A stretch of 64,000 nucleotides of DNA. Source: Margaritifera margaritifera (Eukaryota; Mollusca; Bivalvia; Unionida; Margaritiferidae). The DNA lies in the NCBI GenBank assembly GCA_029931535.1, contig JAQPZY010000962.1:124001-188000 (forward strand), in the 5' to 3' direction. Positions 1 to 11,224 of the stretch are shown piece after piece. Every line of letters begins with the position of its first letter. Positions within the stretch are counted from its first letter, which is position 1. A program made the translations under genes and the position numbers. The notes under the pieces were generated by a model. It was given only the letters and a program-made list of their open reading frames with translations, was not told where the DNA came from and ran no database searches.

Positions 1-1190
1 AGTTTCAAGTCACTAGCAATACTTTGTCAGGTAGGATTTTATTAAATTACACATGAATCAAACAATATTAATATGACATAAATTGGCAATGGTAGCCATC
101 ACAAATATCTACATTTTTGCAAATGTAACATTTTGACTTTTGACCCACACCCCATCCTCCTCTCCCCATCCTGGTCTACATGCAGAATCTGAAATCTTCA
201 CTGCCATCTACTCATACTAGTGAAACATCATACAAAATATGATCATCCCCTCCCAGTCTATGTAGACTGAAGTGCACACAGATGCACAAACATGACTGTT
301 TACAATATATCTGCAAAAGTGTGGATATCATGAATACACTGCATTATCCACTGCAACTTTATAATCATGTCATTTTAGATGAAGTTGTACACTGCACCTC
401 CTGAGCATTGCCTGAAGGTGTATGAGTGTTACAGTATTTGCAGGGTTGTAAATATATATCACAATTAATATGTAGATATGTCTTGGCAAGTATAGCACTC
501 TCTTATTGCAGAGGGGTGGGGGGGGGGGCAGTCTTCTCTTAACACATTGCTAGTTTTTGCCTGCATTAACATATATCCGGACACAGCTGTCACTTTCTTC
601 TAGTAGCAGAGCTTCAATTTAGATTATTCACTTATGTATGTACATGCTTGAATTTGAATGTTCATTGCAATCATATCAGAGTTAGTCTTTTATTGTGTAA
701 TTTTCTTTCACATTGAATTACAGAATGAAAACAAAAATGCTGTTTGAATCTGTCCACATATCATTCTCAGAATTATTAGTTTTGAAACTTTTTGAGTTCA
801 TATATTTTGTAAAATGTTTGATTCTGAGAACAAAAAATATTCTAATAATTCAAAAAGGCTTGAAATTACTCTTGCAAGTACAAATAGACTTTATGTACTG
901 TTCTTTCTCCTCCCTCCCCATCAAACATTCCACCAAATTTGACAGTGAAAAACTGTTATTATAATATATAACTTAAATTAACCTCTGATACATAATCTTT
1001 CAATTTCTTTTGACCAAATTTAGTGAATTGCTAGCTCTACTTGTCATAGACCAGAAGAGCTTATGGGATGACCTCTTGTTCATCGTCCATCCATCATCTG
1101 TCCATCCATTAGCACAAGTTTATTATCACTACTCCTTCTAAACTACTTAGAGGATTGCCATGAAACTCTACACAGACATTCATCCCAAGG
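1..1190. other. Unassigned AT-rich DNA
   Basis: No gene is supported here. The stretch holds a short poly-G run near 517-529 and, at about 1080-1190, a segment with repeated 'CCATCC' words followed by text about a worn repeat ('actccttctaaactacttagag' style) that is common upstream of the molluscan 'AAGGTCA' repeats. The longest open frame (713-964) starts with a non-ATG codon and has no recognisable domain. Confidence 0.5.
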
Positions 1191-1725
1191 TGGAGCCCCA
1201 GGTGGCTGAGTGGTCTAAGACGCTCACCTTTACAGATCACTCACATCTCACCTCTGTCCATGTGAGTTTGAGTCTCAGCTCAACCAACATGGGTATGTGA
1301 GAAAGCTTGCCAGTAGATTTCCGTGGGTCACAGGCTCTTCCTGGAGTCTTCCCAGGTTCATCCCCCACCACATATACTGGCCGCCATGTATGGCCTATCA
1401 TGTGCTGAAAAATGGTGTTAAACCCCACAAAACTAGACTCAGGGTTGTAGGATAGGCCTGCTGCATCCTATTGCATGTCATAAAAGGCAACTAATGGAGG
1501 GAACCTTTCTGCTCTTGGATGTGTCCTGTGCAGGTGTTCCAGCTGAGTGGGACTTGGACTTTTTAAGAGAGCGGGGTTTACGTAAAAAATTTGACTTTGT
1601 ATTTTAAGGATTTTACCCTTTTTTGCCTTTAGCTTTGTTTTGTATGTCTTTTTTGGGATGCCTGAACTTACTTGGCACTATATGACCAGGATTGTGCTGA
1701 TGTGCCATTAAACATATACATACAT
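1191..1725 (+). repeat. tRNA-derived SINE
   Basis: The 5' head resembles a class II (Leu/Ser-type) tRNA: TGGCTGAGTGGTCTAAGACG at about 1203 matches an RNA polymerase III A box, and GAGTTTGAGTCTC near 1264 resembles a B box. The head is followed by a body of about 430 bp containing 'GTTAAACCCCACAAAACTAG' and ending in an A-rich 'CATTAAACATATACATACATAG' type tail. Head, unrelated body and simple tail are the standard SINE plan. It is not a functional tRNA gene, because the B box departs from GGTTCGANNC and no acceptor stem closes downstream. The 3' limit is approximate. Confidence 0.75.
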
Positions 1726-2239
1726 AGATATGTAATATGTATATGCATACATACTAGCTGAGGTTAATATTTTGTATTTAGGTCAAGAAATCTCTTTGAA
1801 TTTGAGAAGTTTATTTTGTCCTTGAAAAGTCCTTGAATTTGTTGAAAACTCCTTGGAATTTTTTCACAACTTCCTGAATTTATATGAGGGAAAACAAACA
1901 GTTAAAATTAAATGTATTACTTTTTTTCTAAATTCCGAATTTTTGTTATTTACTTATTTTCCAAAAATAATGAATAAATAAATAATCAAATGGGATAAAA
2001 CTGGGTGGATCAAATGACACATGACATGTTAGTAACCAACTGGACTAGCATCCTTTTGCTGTAGTGGCATGCTAATTAGTTACATGTTTGTTTCTTCTTT
2101 TTTTTGTACCTAATTATGCAGTGATAAACAAAATGACATGTGAGGAAAGTCATTGAAAACCCAAACAAGTCCTTTAAAAACAACTTACTGGGGCTGTATA
2201 AACCTTGTAAAAGACTTTTTATGATATTCTGTTGACCTT

Positions 2240-2985
2240 ACATAAAAATGGTGCTGATCAGACCTTCAACATGATGGCAATGATCACTATCTTAAAAATC
2301 TGGTTATTGCTACTCCTCGTGAAGGGATGGTCGTATCAATACAGGGTTTTCACCAAGACATGTCTCACAATATGTAGTTGGTTCTAAATGAAAATGATGT
2401 CAATGTGAGTTCCCAAAAATTGGAATATGTATATATAGGGTTTAACAGCATATCAGCACAATACAGACTATATATTGCCAATTAAAAGTTCAAAAAACAT
2501 AAAGCAAAAAAACTTTAGGTACAAAATAAATCTCATAACTGCTACTTCTCCTGAACAGATCACCATATCAGTATAAAAAAACACTTCTTTCTTGCAATAT
2601 ATAGTTGTTCCTATTTTAAAAAATGCTAATCCAACCACCAAAATCACTGCCATAATGGCCATCCTGAAAATCTTTATATGGCTACTCCTCATGAACAGAT
2701 GGTTGTAGTGACATGGGGTTTCACAAAAGACATAATAACATTATGTAACTGGTTCTGAATGAAATTGGTGCTCCACTGACCCCCAGTATGGGACCATAGT
2801 AGTCATCTCAGAACCCTTGTTATCATTACCACTCTTGTTATCATTACTACTCTTGCATGAATTGGAAGCATTGACATGGCATTTTGACTAAAATGCTTCT
2901 TGCAATATTTAATATTTCAGAATGCAAATTGTGATGATCTGACCACCAGCATATCCACACTAGTATAGGAGTTTTGAAAACAAGA
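2240..2985. repeat. Worn ~140 bp tandem repeat, family 1
   Basis: Four to five diverged copies of a unit of roughly 140 bp can be followed by eye. Each contains a 'GGCTACTCCTCATGAACAGATGG'-like stretch, then a 'gacatggggttttcac' region, a 'tcacaatatgtagttggttc' region and 'atggtgctgatcagacc'. Recognisable starts are near 2310, 2540, 2685 and 2850. Copies are well diverged, so this is an old tandem array rather than a recent minisatellite. Confidence 0.6.
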
Positions 2986-4084
2986 CTAAATTGATCTTTG
3001 AGTCAAGTCAAAGGTTGTTCTATGCATTTTTGTACTTCATTGAGCCTCTTAATAAAGTGACTTGTAACTATATAAGTCAAATTTTGACTGGACTTTGTAT
3101 TTAGTTGCATTCCAATGAACAAGTTGATAGTCAGAATTGACATTGATTTTAAGGTCAAAGGTCTTGATTCTGGTTTTTAACACAGGTATGAATGGATTGT
3201 TATCAAACCCATGTTGCAGAAATATCAGAAGAATACCTTGAATAATGCCACTTCAGTAACTTCACTTTTTGTCTCCCCAAAATATTATATATGGATTTAA
3301 GCCAGCTTAGCATGCAGGTATATCTTCACATTGTCTGAGACAAGTACAATGGTCTTCTGTCCATGATATCAGGTTCAAGGTCAAAGGCCATGACAAAGAA
3401 TGTTGTCATTCACTTGTAGGTACTTTGTGAACATGTTAACTCAAACAAGTAAGAAAATATTTTTGTTACCAAATTTTGTATGTTGGAATTTCTCAATAGT
3501 ATCAGAGATTGTTTCAATACTTAACAGTTAAAAAGAATAAAAGGACAGAACAAATGGACTTACCTTATATTCTTTCAAATTCTTTTCAGCCAGTAGAGCA
3601 TCAGTCCCATCAGGGTACTTTTGTTATCTATAGAGTCTTTTTTATTGTTTTATGTCTTTTCTGTCTTGTCACAGGGGCCGACATTTCAATGTCAGAATAA
3701 CTTTTGTCTGAATTTATTTTCTGTATGATAATTAATCTTTACAGTGGTTATTGGAGACTACTGAACACTTCTTAGAGGTGTGCTATGTAATCGTTGATTA
3801 CACTCTGGTATACTGTATATATGAAGTTTGAATATTTTACTTTAAAATGCTCAGAAATTTAAATGAACAGTTGAAATTTTGTCAGAAAGCCTTTAAGGTG
3901 GATTCATTTTTTGTAGGGGTCTTTATTTATCATTGCTGAGTAAAAAAATTAATTTTCATGGGTTTTAACATATTTTTAAATTGTGGTTCCCTACAAATAA
4001 ACATTACTTCACAGTATTTTAATTGAACATGGGTTGTGATTGTCTGTTCTGAATTTTTAGACCTGCTAATGATAGCTGGATTGG
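2986..4084. other. Unassigned DNA with AGGTCAAAGGTC words
   Basis: Two segments (about 3155-3170 and 3370-3390) carry 'AAGGTCAAAGG' words typical of old molluscan interspersed repeats. No coding feature is supported. A polypyrimidine/CAG context at about 3590 resembles a splice acceptor, but no convincing exon follows it. Confidence 0.4.
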
Positions 4085-4285
4085 AATGTCTGTATGCAAA
4101 TAACATAAACCCTGATCTGCCATCGCATAATGCACCAGCAGATCAAGGTCTATGTTGTTTGTTCTACTGATTAGTCCTTACAAACTGCATAGACCCAGAT
4201 CTGCCAGTGCATTATGCGACTGCAGATCTGGGTGTATGCAGTTGACAGTTGGTATCAGCCTATATGCAAGTATACACGGTAATCT
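4085..4285. repeat. MITE-like foldback element, copy A
   Basis: The segment contains two adjacent hairpins built on CAGATCTG/GATCTGC words: one around 4108-4160 and one around 4186-4246 (arms 'ACTGCATAGACCCAGATCTG' and its near complement). It ends in 'AAGTATACACGGTA', the complement of a TACCGT-type terminal repeat. An inverted copy of the same element lies at about 61183-61348. The hairpin-rich, non-coding structure and second copy indicate a miniature inverted-repeat transposable element. Confidence 0.65.
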
Positions 4286-5160
4286 TATTTGCTTTGAAAG
4301 TTTTGTCACCTTAACTTGGTAGACTGCACTGTACTATCATCTTTCCTTGGACACTTAAATTTTGTAATAAATGTTTTATCAAGTGCTCAAGTGACTCATG
4401 AAAACATTGACATATTTGAATATCTGGTTCACCTGAAATGAGCTGCACTATGGAAATTTCCATTCCAGATAATGCTCTGATTTGACATTAGTATTCACTC
4501 ATTATTCACCAGCATTTCATATAATAATTCCCATTGTTTTCTGAAGTATTTGCATAAATTTAGTACCTTTTGTCGTTAATTCTACCGCTAAATAAATTAA
4601 ATCATCGTCTCTATAGGTGTGTCTTCAACCTCGAAAATGTGTTACACTAATGGCTGTAAAAGATTTTACAATGCAACTCTGCAGGCTACCACAAACCTTG
4701 AATGTTTTGATTGCCAGATGTATTGTTTTAAAATGTATATTAATTGACATCTTGCAGTGTTTATTGCCTTTAGCAACTTTGGCCATTGCTGGCGCCATCA
4801 TAGATGTGGATGGACATGCACTAAATAAAAGTAGAAGGCATATTTTTAATTTTTTTCCTGACATAAAGCATGCTCTGAGGGCACACAGGGGTCAAGATTT
4901 TGGGTGAAATTGGAATAAAAATTGTGGAAACCTGTGATCCTGCACTCAAGGTGCAACACTGCTCATAACTCCCCCTTCTGTTCAATGCATTCTTTTTTCC
5001 TTTTTTTTTTTTTTACAGATTTTGGAATGCCTGCTTCAGTTTCGTTCATATAGTCTTCATAGACTTGGATTTGTGGACCATGCTCAAAATGGACAAAAAT
5101 GATGTCAATGCGAGTTCCCAAAAATTGTTACACCACTAATGCCCACATAGCTAAAAATAT
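4286..5160. other. Unassigned AT-rich DNA
   Basis: No supported gene. Overlapping open frames on both strands at 4617-4907 start at weak codons and have no recognisable domain. A long T tract ending in CAG-like 'ACAG' at about 5018 looks like a splice acceptor, and a short open frame follows, but no donor or known protein supports an exon. Confidence 0.4.
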
Positions 5161-5760
5161 TTTTTCAAAAACATTAAAATCGCCTCTTTTCAAAAACTGT
5201 TTTGCAGAATTTTATAATATTTCTAAGAAATCATTCTGGTATGAAGGCCTTACAATTTTACACAAATAATGCCAATACATCATCAAATATGGTTACAATT
5301 ACTAAAAATAGTCAATCCTTTAAATGATTCCTCACAATCCACTCAATATAATTTTTACCAAAGTTAATAGATAGCATCCAGGCATGAAAACTTTTAAGTT
5401 TGTAGAAATGATGCCAATCCAGCAAATATGGCTGCTGTTACTAAAAATGAAAAAAAAACTTTAATAACTTCTTCTCAGAAACAGTTCAACAGAATTTGAC
5501 CAAACTTGACAGAAAGTATCTTGGCTTAAAGTCCTTTCAGATTTATACAAATGATGCTGATCCCCCATCAAATATGTCCACTGTTACTAAAAATAGAAAA
5601 TATATAAACAACTTAATCTCAAAAAATCACATAACAGAATTTTTGACCAACTTTGACACAAAGTACCCTGGCATTGTGGCCCTTCAATATTGGGTAAACG
5701 ATGCTAATGTTTCATCAAATATTTGTGAAGATACCAAAAATAGAGAAACATGAAACATTT
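5160..5760. repeat. Worn ~140 bp tandem repeat, family 2 (array A)
   Basis: About four diverged units run through this stretch. Each has the order 'cagaatttgaccaa', 'acagaaagtatc(c)tggc', 'ttacaaatgatgctgat', 'catcaaatatgg' and 'ttactaaaaatag'. Unit starts are near 5180, 5320, 5470 and 5620. The short open frames here are by-products of the low-stop repeat. A second array of the same family lies at about 47900-48980. Confidence 0.7.
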
Positions 5761-6400
5761 GTTTTCATAATATATGCAGTCAACAGCATTACAAGAAATT
5801 TCTTCATAAAGCATCCTACTGACCCAGATTTCTTGGCCAACTTCTCTCACAATTGGTTATTAGGTAGATCTCAGGCCTACATGGGTCTCTTGTTACAAAT
5901 AATATATCAGCTTTTCTGTCCATGGCATAAATAATACAGCTTATAGTACACACTGATGTAATGGTTTATGCTATACTGTAGATTTTATTATCAACAAGAT
6001 CACATCATAAATCAGTGTAAGTTTTATAGAGCTGCATCCTAATACCATATAAGAAGGCTTGGACATCAAGACAAAATTTGCTTAACATGATCTTTGCACA
6101 ACTCATGCACTGATTTTAGTATAAACACATAGCACTGTAAGCATTGTTGCATATCAATCCAGGATTCCATCATCTGACTTGTGTGCTGGAATATTTTTGG
6201 AACAGTATCATCTGGTTCCTTTTCAGTGATGAGATAAACAACATGGTACAATCAAGAAAGGAATTGAGCAATGAGTACAAAAATGTCATCATTTTTTTGT
6301 ATCATTCTGGAATTTGACAATCAGATATAGCCAGGTTTAAAGTTTTCCCAGTAATTAACTGATTTCAAAAAAAGGAAAATGTGAAAAAAAACTCAAAGAG
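5761..6400. other. Unassigned DNA
   Basis: AT-rich sequence between the family 2 repeat and the transposase remnant. I see no supported gene, RNA or clear repeat. Confidence 0.4.
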
Positions 6401-6409
6401 TGACATGTT

Positions 6410-7205
6410 CATGATTTAATTTGGTGTATTAAACTTAACAGAACGAGAACTTTGGTCAAAATTATTGGGATTTCAACATGTTTAGGACTGGATGTGTTTT
6501 ATGGTCAATCCAGTGAGCTTTCTAGCATGAAGCTTATTATAGTTGTGCTATTAAGTAAAAAAAAGCTCACAAGAAATCAGCAGCAGAAATCATATAGCAT
6601 GGTGTAGAGGCAAGTTTCATTACAGATCATTAGATCAGGTGATATTTGGTGACGAATGTAAGATTGATGTTGTGAAAAATAATATTGTCATATGGTGACA
6701 AGTTGGAGAAGAATGGATCCAGCAATTTTTGTCACCTGCTCCCACTCCATCCCACAGTTTAGATTTATGATTTGGGGATGTGTAACATTCATTGTATTGG
6801 AACAATTTCAATTGTAGATGGTAATAAGAATGCCCAAAAATATATAGAACTGACAACTGTATTTAGCCCGCAATTGCTTGTCATTTTCTCTACATATTAG
6901 TACATATTCCATGACAGCATTGCACCTGTTCATAGAGCCCATCTGGTTCAATAGTATAAATGTAAAAATCAGCTTAAATGGATGTGTTGACCAATCCAGA
7001 GTCCAGATTTAAACATTATCAAAAATGTTTGGATAGATTCAAATATGAACTGTAAAATTACATCAAAAGACTCAAGTCAAAACAAGATATGGAACACACA
7101 ATTAGTACTGCATGGTACAGGCTTCTTTTAAAGTCTGTCCTGATTTTGGAAATTTTGTCACTTGTTAATGCCATCAGGAAGGTATCAACAAGTAATTAAC
7201 AGGTT
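6410..7205 (+). pseudogene. Tc1/mariner transposase pseudogene
   Basis: Frame-by-frame reading recovers ordered pieces of an IS630/Tc1/mariner-type DDE transposase. There is a 'VIFGDE' first-acid motif (Asp codon 6651-6653) and 'GEEWIQQFLSPAP'. These are followed by 'FMIWGCVTF', 'GTISIVDGN.NAQKYIEL', 'HDSIAPVHRAHLVQ' (6910 onward) and 'QSPDLNIIKNVW' (ending near 7030). Such enzymes cut and paste the element at TA sites. Frameshifts and stops (for example TGA after 'NNIVIW', and two stops between the second and third acid motifs) make it inactive. With DD34E spacing the second acid position reads Ser and the third reads Lys (AAA at 7021-7023). The N-terminal DNA-binding half is barely recognisable, and I did not find terminal inverted repeats. 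Confidence 0.85.
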
Positions 7206-7455
7206 TTATTGCAAATTGTAACTGTGTATTATAGTTTGCAACACAGCTTGAATTGCTGATTCGGAAAAAAAGAAAATCAGAAAAATCCAGAATTGATATT
7301 TGGAACTTGAATTGAGGCACATCTCTTTCAGAAATTTAATCAAATAAAATGAATAAGAAATGTAAGGCATATTGGCATTATTAATAAACTAACAGTCATA
7401 ATGAACAAGGTAAAATACAGTGGACTTTAGCATTGATAGAGTCATAGCTTGTTGT
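7206..7455. other. Unassigned DNA downstream of transposase
   Basis: AT-rich sequence that may include the 3' flank of the Tc1-like element. No feature is supported. Confidence 0.35.
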
Positions 7456-7629
7456 CACACCTTTTATCATTATGTAGAGGTCAGAACAGTTTTATTTCAT
7501 TGTATCAATCAGTTATTGTATTCCTTCACCATACATTTAAAACACACCTTTTATCATTATGTAAAGGTCAGAACAGTTTTATTTCAGTGTATCAATCAGT
7601 TATTGTATTCCTTCACCATACATTTAAAA
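7456..7629. repeat. Two-copy 87 bp direct repeat
   Basis: CTTTTATCATTATGTA starts at 7461 and again at 7548, a period of 87 bp. The two copies differ at only about three positions, so the duplication is recent compared with the surrounding worn repeats. Open frames across it in two phases are a consequence of the duplication. Confidence 0.85.
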
Positions 7630-8345
7630 TTGCTGCAAAATAAAGAGGCTTCTAGAGCCAGATAATATATTATTTATATAATGTTTAATTTAGAATGATA
7701 TATCAATTATCTAGGCTACATGCAATGCCCCTCCCCTCCTTTCAACCACACCCCCCCCCCTTCATGAGTAGTCATTCATTACTATTTTGAAAGTTTGCAG
7801 GTGTGTAAACTCAATCCCATTAAGTGTGAGAAAAGTGCTAAGATCAAAGGGTTATATCACAAAGTATTAAGGTAAGTACCTTCACTTATTTTGTTGGAAA
7901 AGAATTTCTAATACAACCTGTCATCATTGTATGCATGAAAACATTTCTGATGACAAGTCTTCATATAACGTGATAATTTCCATTTCATTCATGTTATGTT
8001 CATGTCATTCTGTTATTATAATCTTAAACTTTTTTTATTGTTTGTTCTGGATAAGCACTTCATAGTCAGCTGTATTTTATTTAACTATCAAGCAGATACA
8101 GTTGACACTTGTATGGCCGCAATGAGCAGAGTAAAAAGATCTGATTTTATGTTGAAGTTTTAAGAAAGTCATAAGCACTATACATCATAGCACATTTTGA
8201 AGGTAAGACATGATCTTCCATGGAACATTTGTTTCATCTTTTGACGTGTTTTACAAGCAAACATCAGAGATTTTTTTCTGTCCATTTTCTTTTCTATATT
8301 TCTCATTCTGTGAGCACCACTAACTGTCTTTTCTGTGAATTCCAG

Positions 8346-8457
8346 GAATCTAGTCCACCATCTAGTCCAGCCTCCCCAGTGCACCAGCCACCACATTTGT
8401 TTTCCACCTCAGTCCTTGACTATACAAAGTCCTTCAGTCTTTTCATTCAGGGAAAAT
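8346..8457 (+). CDS. Candidate internal exon of an unidentified gene
   Basis: The 112 bp segment follows a pyrimidine-rich tract ending TTCCAG and is followed at once by GTAAGT, a consensus 5' splice site. It is open in one frame throughout and encodes a Ser/Pro-rich start (ESSPPSSPASPVHQPPHLFS), then a segment reading TSVLDYTKSFSLFIQGK. Its length is 37 codons plus one base, so the exon would change phase by one. Local composition is richer in C than the flanks. I do not recognise the protein. It is the best candidate in the window for a host coding exon, which would make the surrounding 0-9.8 kb partly intronic. A possible next acceptor lies near 9585 (TTTGCAG), but the open frame after it runs into a (GA)n tract and is unconvincing. 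Confidence 0.5.
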
Positions 8458-8599
8458 GTAAGTCTTTTGAGTGTAAATTACTACTTGTAACATTGTATAC
8501 ACTTGCCAAAATGCAGAGCATATATCATAACATCTGTCCATCTGTACATCCTTCCATCTGTTACCTTTTTAATTTCTGCATAATAACTTTTGTTTGACA

Positions 8600-9190
8600 C
8601 CATCTACCTTTACCAAACTTTGTGGATGGCTTGCATTTGGGTTAAGGAGGAAGCCTATAGATTAGGGTGGCAAAAGGTCAATGGTCAAGGTCACTATGAC
8701 TGCAAGAAGAAAAATGGTTTCTGCACAAAAAACTAGTTCTGCATTACAGATGCAGACCAAACTTTGTGGATTGCTTGCACTAGAAATAAGGAAAAAGCCT
8801 ATTGATTTTGGTGCTGAAAGGTCAAAGATCAAGGGTTAATGTGACCGAAAAATGAAAAATTGTTTCTGCTCAAAAGCTTCAATTTTCAACCATGTTTCTT
8901 CCCCAAAGTTTGTGGATGGTTTATATTTTGAAAGAAACATTGAATTGGGGGGTCAGAAAGGTCGATAATCAATATCACTGACTGAAGGAAGAAAAATATA
9001 ATTAGTTCTTTATTTGTACCTTGACCAAAGTTTGTGGAGATCTTGCACTTAAGGTAAGATAGAGGCTTTTTGGTTTTGGGGTCAGAAAATCAAAAGTCAA
9101 GGTCATTGTGACTCAAAGAAGAATGGTTTTACTCATTAACTTTTGTTTTAGAGTAAGTTTTTTTACCAGAGTTTGTGGTTGGCTTGCATT
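8600..9190. repeat. Worn ~145 bp tandem repeat, family 3 (AAGGTCA type)
   Basis: Four diverged units begin with 'ACCAAACTTTGTGGATGG'-like text at about 8610, 8755, 8905 and 9015, with a partial fifth near 9165. Each continues through 'GGCTTGCA', 'AGGAAAAAGCCTAT', 'AAAGGTCAAAGGTCAAGGTCA.TGTGAC' and 'AAGAAGAAAAATGGTTT'. This 'AAGGTCAAGGTCACTGTGAC' motif is a hallmark of repeats in molluscan genomes. Confidence 0.75.
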
Positions 9191-9265
9191 CATCTTGCCG
9201 AAGCAGTCGGAGTAAAGTGCCTTGCGAAGAAAATTGCCACAGCAGTCAACCAGTGCTGGTTTATA
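9190..9265. repeat. Dispersed 'GTAAAGTGCCTTGC' repeat fragment, copy 1
   Basis: Contains GAGTAAAGTGCCTTGCGAAG followed by a 'gccacagcagtcaaccagtgctgg' type stretch. The same word order (GTAAAGTGC.TTGCCCAAGGA, then CCA..CAGGGCTG) recurs near 28280 and 47780, so this is a fragment of an interspersed repeat. It directly follows the family 3 array. Confidence 0.55.
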
Positions 9266-9825
9266 ATGGTGAAGACAATGATAAACCCAAAGGGACCATA
9301 GTGACAACGACGAGATGGGGCTGCGATGAATACGAAGACGTGTGAGGTGTCGTTATCATCAATGACGATGATGATGATAATCATTTCCACTTTTCTATTT
9401 AAAATTCCTTTTCCATTCAATCATACTTTTTATCAAAACTCATTCTTTTATGGCAAACCATTTTCATTCAATAAAGACTGCTAGTCCCTAATTCTAGTAT
9501 AATTCATCTTGACTAATGAACATTTTTTTTCACTTTAAAAACAATTTCACTTAGCTCGTAATATAATATATGTATTATTTGCAGGTTATCTATTTCTAAT
9601 GTCTTTGCACAGCCAATACCAGAATGATCAGAAAGATACTTTGTGCTACCATATGTTACACAAATATGTATCCAAAGTTCACGTTCTTATATTCTATCGA
9701 GAGAGAGAGAGAGAGAATAATTTATCAGCATTTATGCAACATTTTATAGTTGCAAAATTTACAGTTTCTGCATTCCATAAATAGAGCTCCTCACAAATTC
9801 AGCGATTGTCAGGCACGATATATTG
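9265..9825. other. Unassigned DNA with a small (GA)n tract
   Basis: A (GATGAT)n-like stretch near 9360-9380 and (GA)8 near 9699-9716 are the only structures seen. A short open frame at 9599-9784 has an ATG but no recognisable protein. Confidence 0.4.
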
Positions 9826-9878
9826 ATGTTGAGGCAGATTGTTGTTGTTCTTCGAGTTTGAAGATGACCATGACATCA

Positions 9879-10220
9879 CTAACTGGCTTGGTTTCTGTGA
9901 GTACATGAATGGCTGATCAAGCCAATTTGTGCTCTGAACTGTCTGTGACACACTTGACAGGAGATGCCGCTTGGGTTTGCGTGATCAATAGTGGATGTGC
10001 TGCAGTTCTGAAATTTACACTGCACACGCTTCTGCACTGTCTCTGCGGTTCTCCTCCATTCAAAGTCCGTAGCTCCAGTGTGAATGTGACTCCGCCGCAT
10101 GGAGGGATCCTGTGTGAGATCTTCCCAAGACTCAGGTTCTGTTTCAAGGACGACTTGAGGGAATCTTTGAAGCGTTTCTTCTGACCACCCTGAGATCGCT
10201 TTCCCTCCTTCAGCTCGCAT
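9879..10220 (-). pseudogene. LINE C-terminal region with CCHH finger
   Basis: The 113-codon frame is the carboxy end of the LINE polyprotein. It contains an ordered 'DPSMRRSHIHTGATDFE' linker and the finger CQVCHRQFRAQIGLISHSCTH, which is C-X2-C-X12-H-X3-H. Such fingers are thought to help LINE proteins bind template RNA or target DNA. It starts immediately where the RT frame stops (10220), so a frameshift separates the two. Confidence 0.8.
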
Positions 10221-11220
10221 TAGAAGCTATTTTGTAGTATTCGCTCTTCTGATATCCTGGTGACGTGGCCTGACCATCTCAACTGTGATTTCATCAGCAG
10301 AGAGTGGATGCTTGGAATGCCTGCCCGTGTGAGAACCTCAGTGTCTGGGACCCTGTTCTGACATCTAATCCTCATCAGTTTCTTCAGGCAGCCCATGTGA
10401 AAATGGTTCAGCTTCTTTGTATGGAGTCTGTACACCGTCCAGGTTTCCCACACATTTACATGTAGTCTGCCAAAGGTCACACTTGTTTTAGAAATTCTGG
10501 CATTGGTTTCATCATTGATGTGGACTGCACGTGACAGTGTGCTGCCTAGATAGGTAAACTTGTCCACTGCAAGGAGGATTTGGCCAAATACTGTAATGGT
10601 AGGTTCTACGTAAGGCTTTCCTGGTGCCGGTTGGTGCATCACCTCTGTCTTCTTGATACTGATTGTGAGACCGAAATTGTCACAAGCTGAAGAGAAATGG
10701 TCCATACTGTGTTGCATGTCAGACTCAGATTTGGCATTCAGGAAACAGTCATCAGCAAAGATGAGATCACTAACAGTCACTTCCTGTAACTTCGTCTTCA
10801 CCTGTAGTCTTCTGAGATTAAACAGCATGCAGTAAGTCCGGTATCTGATGTCGATCTCAGTGTCATAGTCACAGAAGGCATTAGTAAGCATAGCAGAGAA
10901 CATCGTACTGAAGAAGGTTGGGGCCAACACACAGCCTTGCTTGACTCCATTAGTGACTGAAAATGGCTCTGATGACTCACCAGCATCCACAACACAAACG
11001 AGCATTCCATCATGGAATTGCCAACCCACCACGATGAATTTCTCTGGGCAACCATATTTTGCCATGATCTTCTAAAGGTCTCCATGGCTGATTGTGTCAA
11101 AGGTTTTTGTCAGGTCGATGAATGTCGTGTACATGTTATTAGAGTTCTGTTCCTGGCATTTTTCCTGGAGTTGACAAGCTGCAAACACCATGTCTGTGGT
11201 CCCTCGTCCTTTCCTGAAGC
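10220..11220 (-). pseudogene. LINE reverse transcriptase domain, partial
   Basis: The longest frame (10220-11065, 281 codons) covers the RT from the 'KIMAKYGCPEKF' region through 'VTNGVKQGCVLAP', the catalytic FADD (near 10755) and 'GLTISIKKTEVMHQPAPGK'. It continues through 'FTYLGSTLSRAVHI' and the thumb 'LRWSGHVTR'. RT copies LINE RNA at the nicked target. Just upstream, in another phase, is 'QCGFRKGRGTTDM' and 'YTTFIDLTKTFDT', the RT finger and motif A. A TAG replaces a conserved Trp before 'KIMAKYG'. About 26 residues expected between 'HVNVWE' and 'TWTVYR' are missing (near 10440-10460). The catalytic Asp pair is retained, but the rest is inactive. Confidence 0.85.
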
Positions 11221-11224
11221 CACA

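Noticed and set aside
1191..1290. Functional tRNA-Leu/Ser gene
   Set aside because: The A box is good, but the B box is degenerate and no acceptor stem pairs; the downstream body and tail mark it as a SINE.
5019..5090. Exon after a T-tract/ACAG acceptor
   Set aside because: The open stretch is short, has no clear donor, and runs into repeat sequence shared with 2391-2423.
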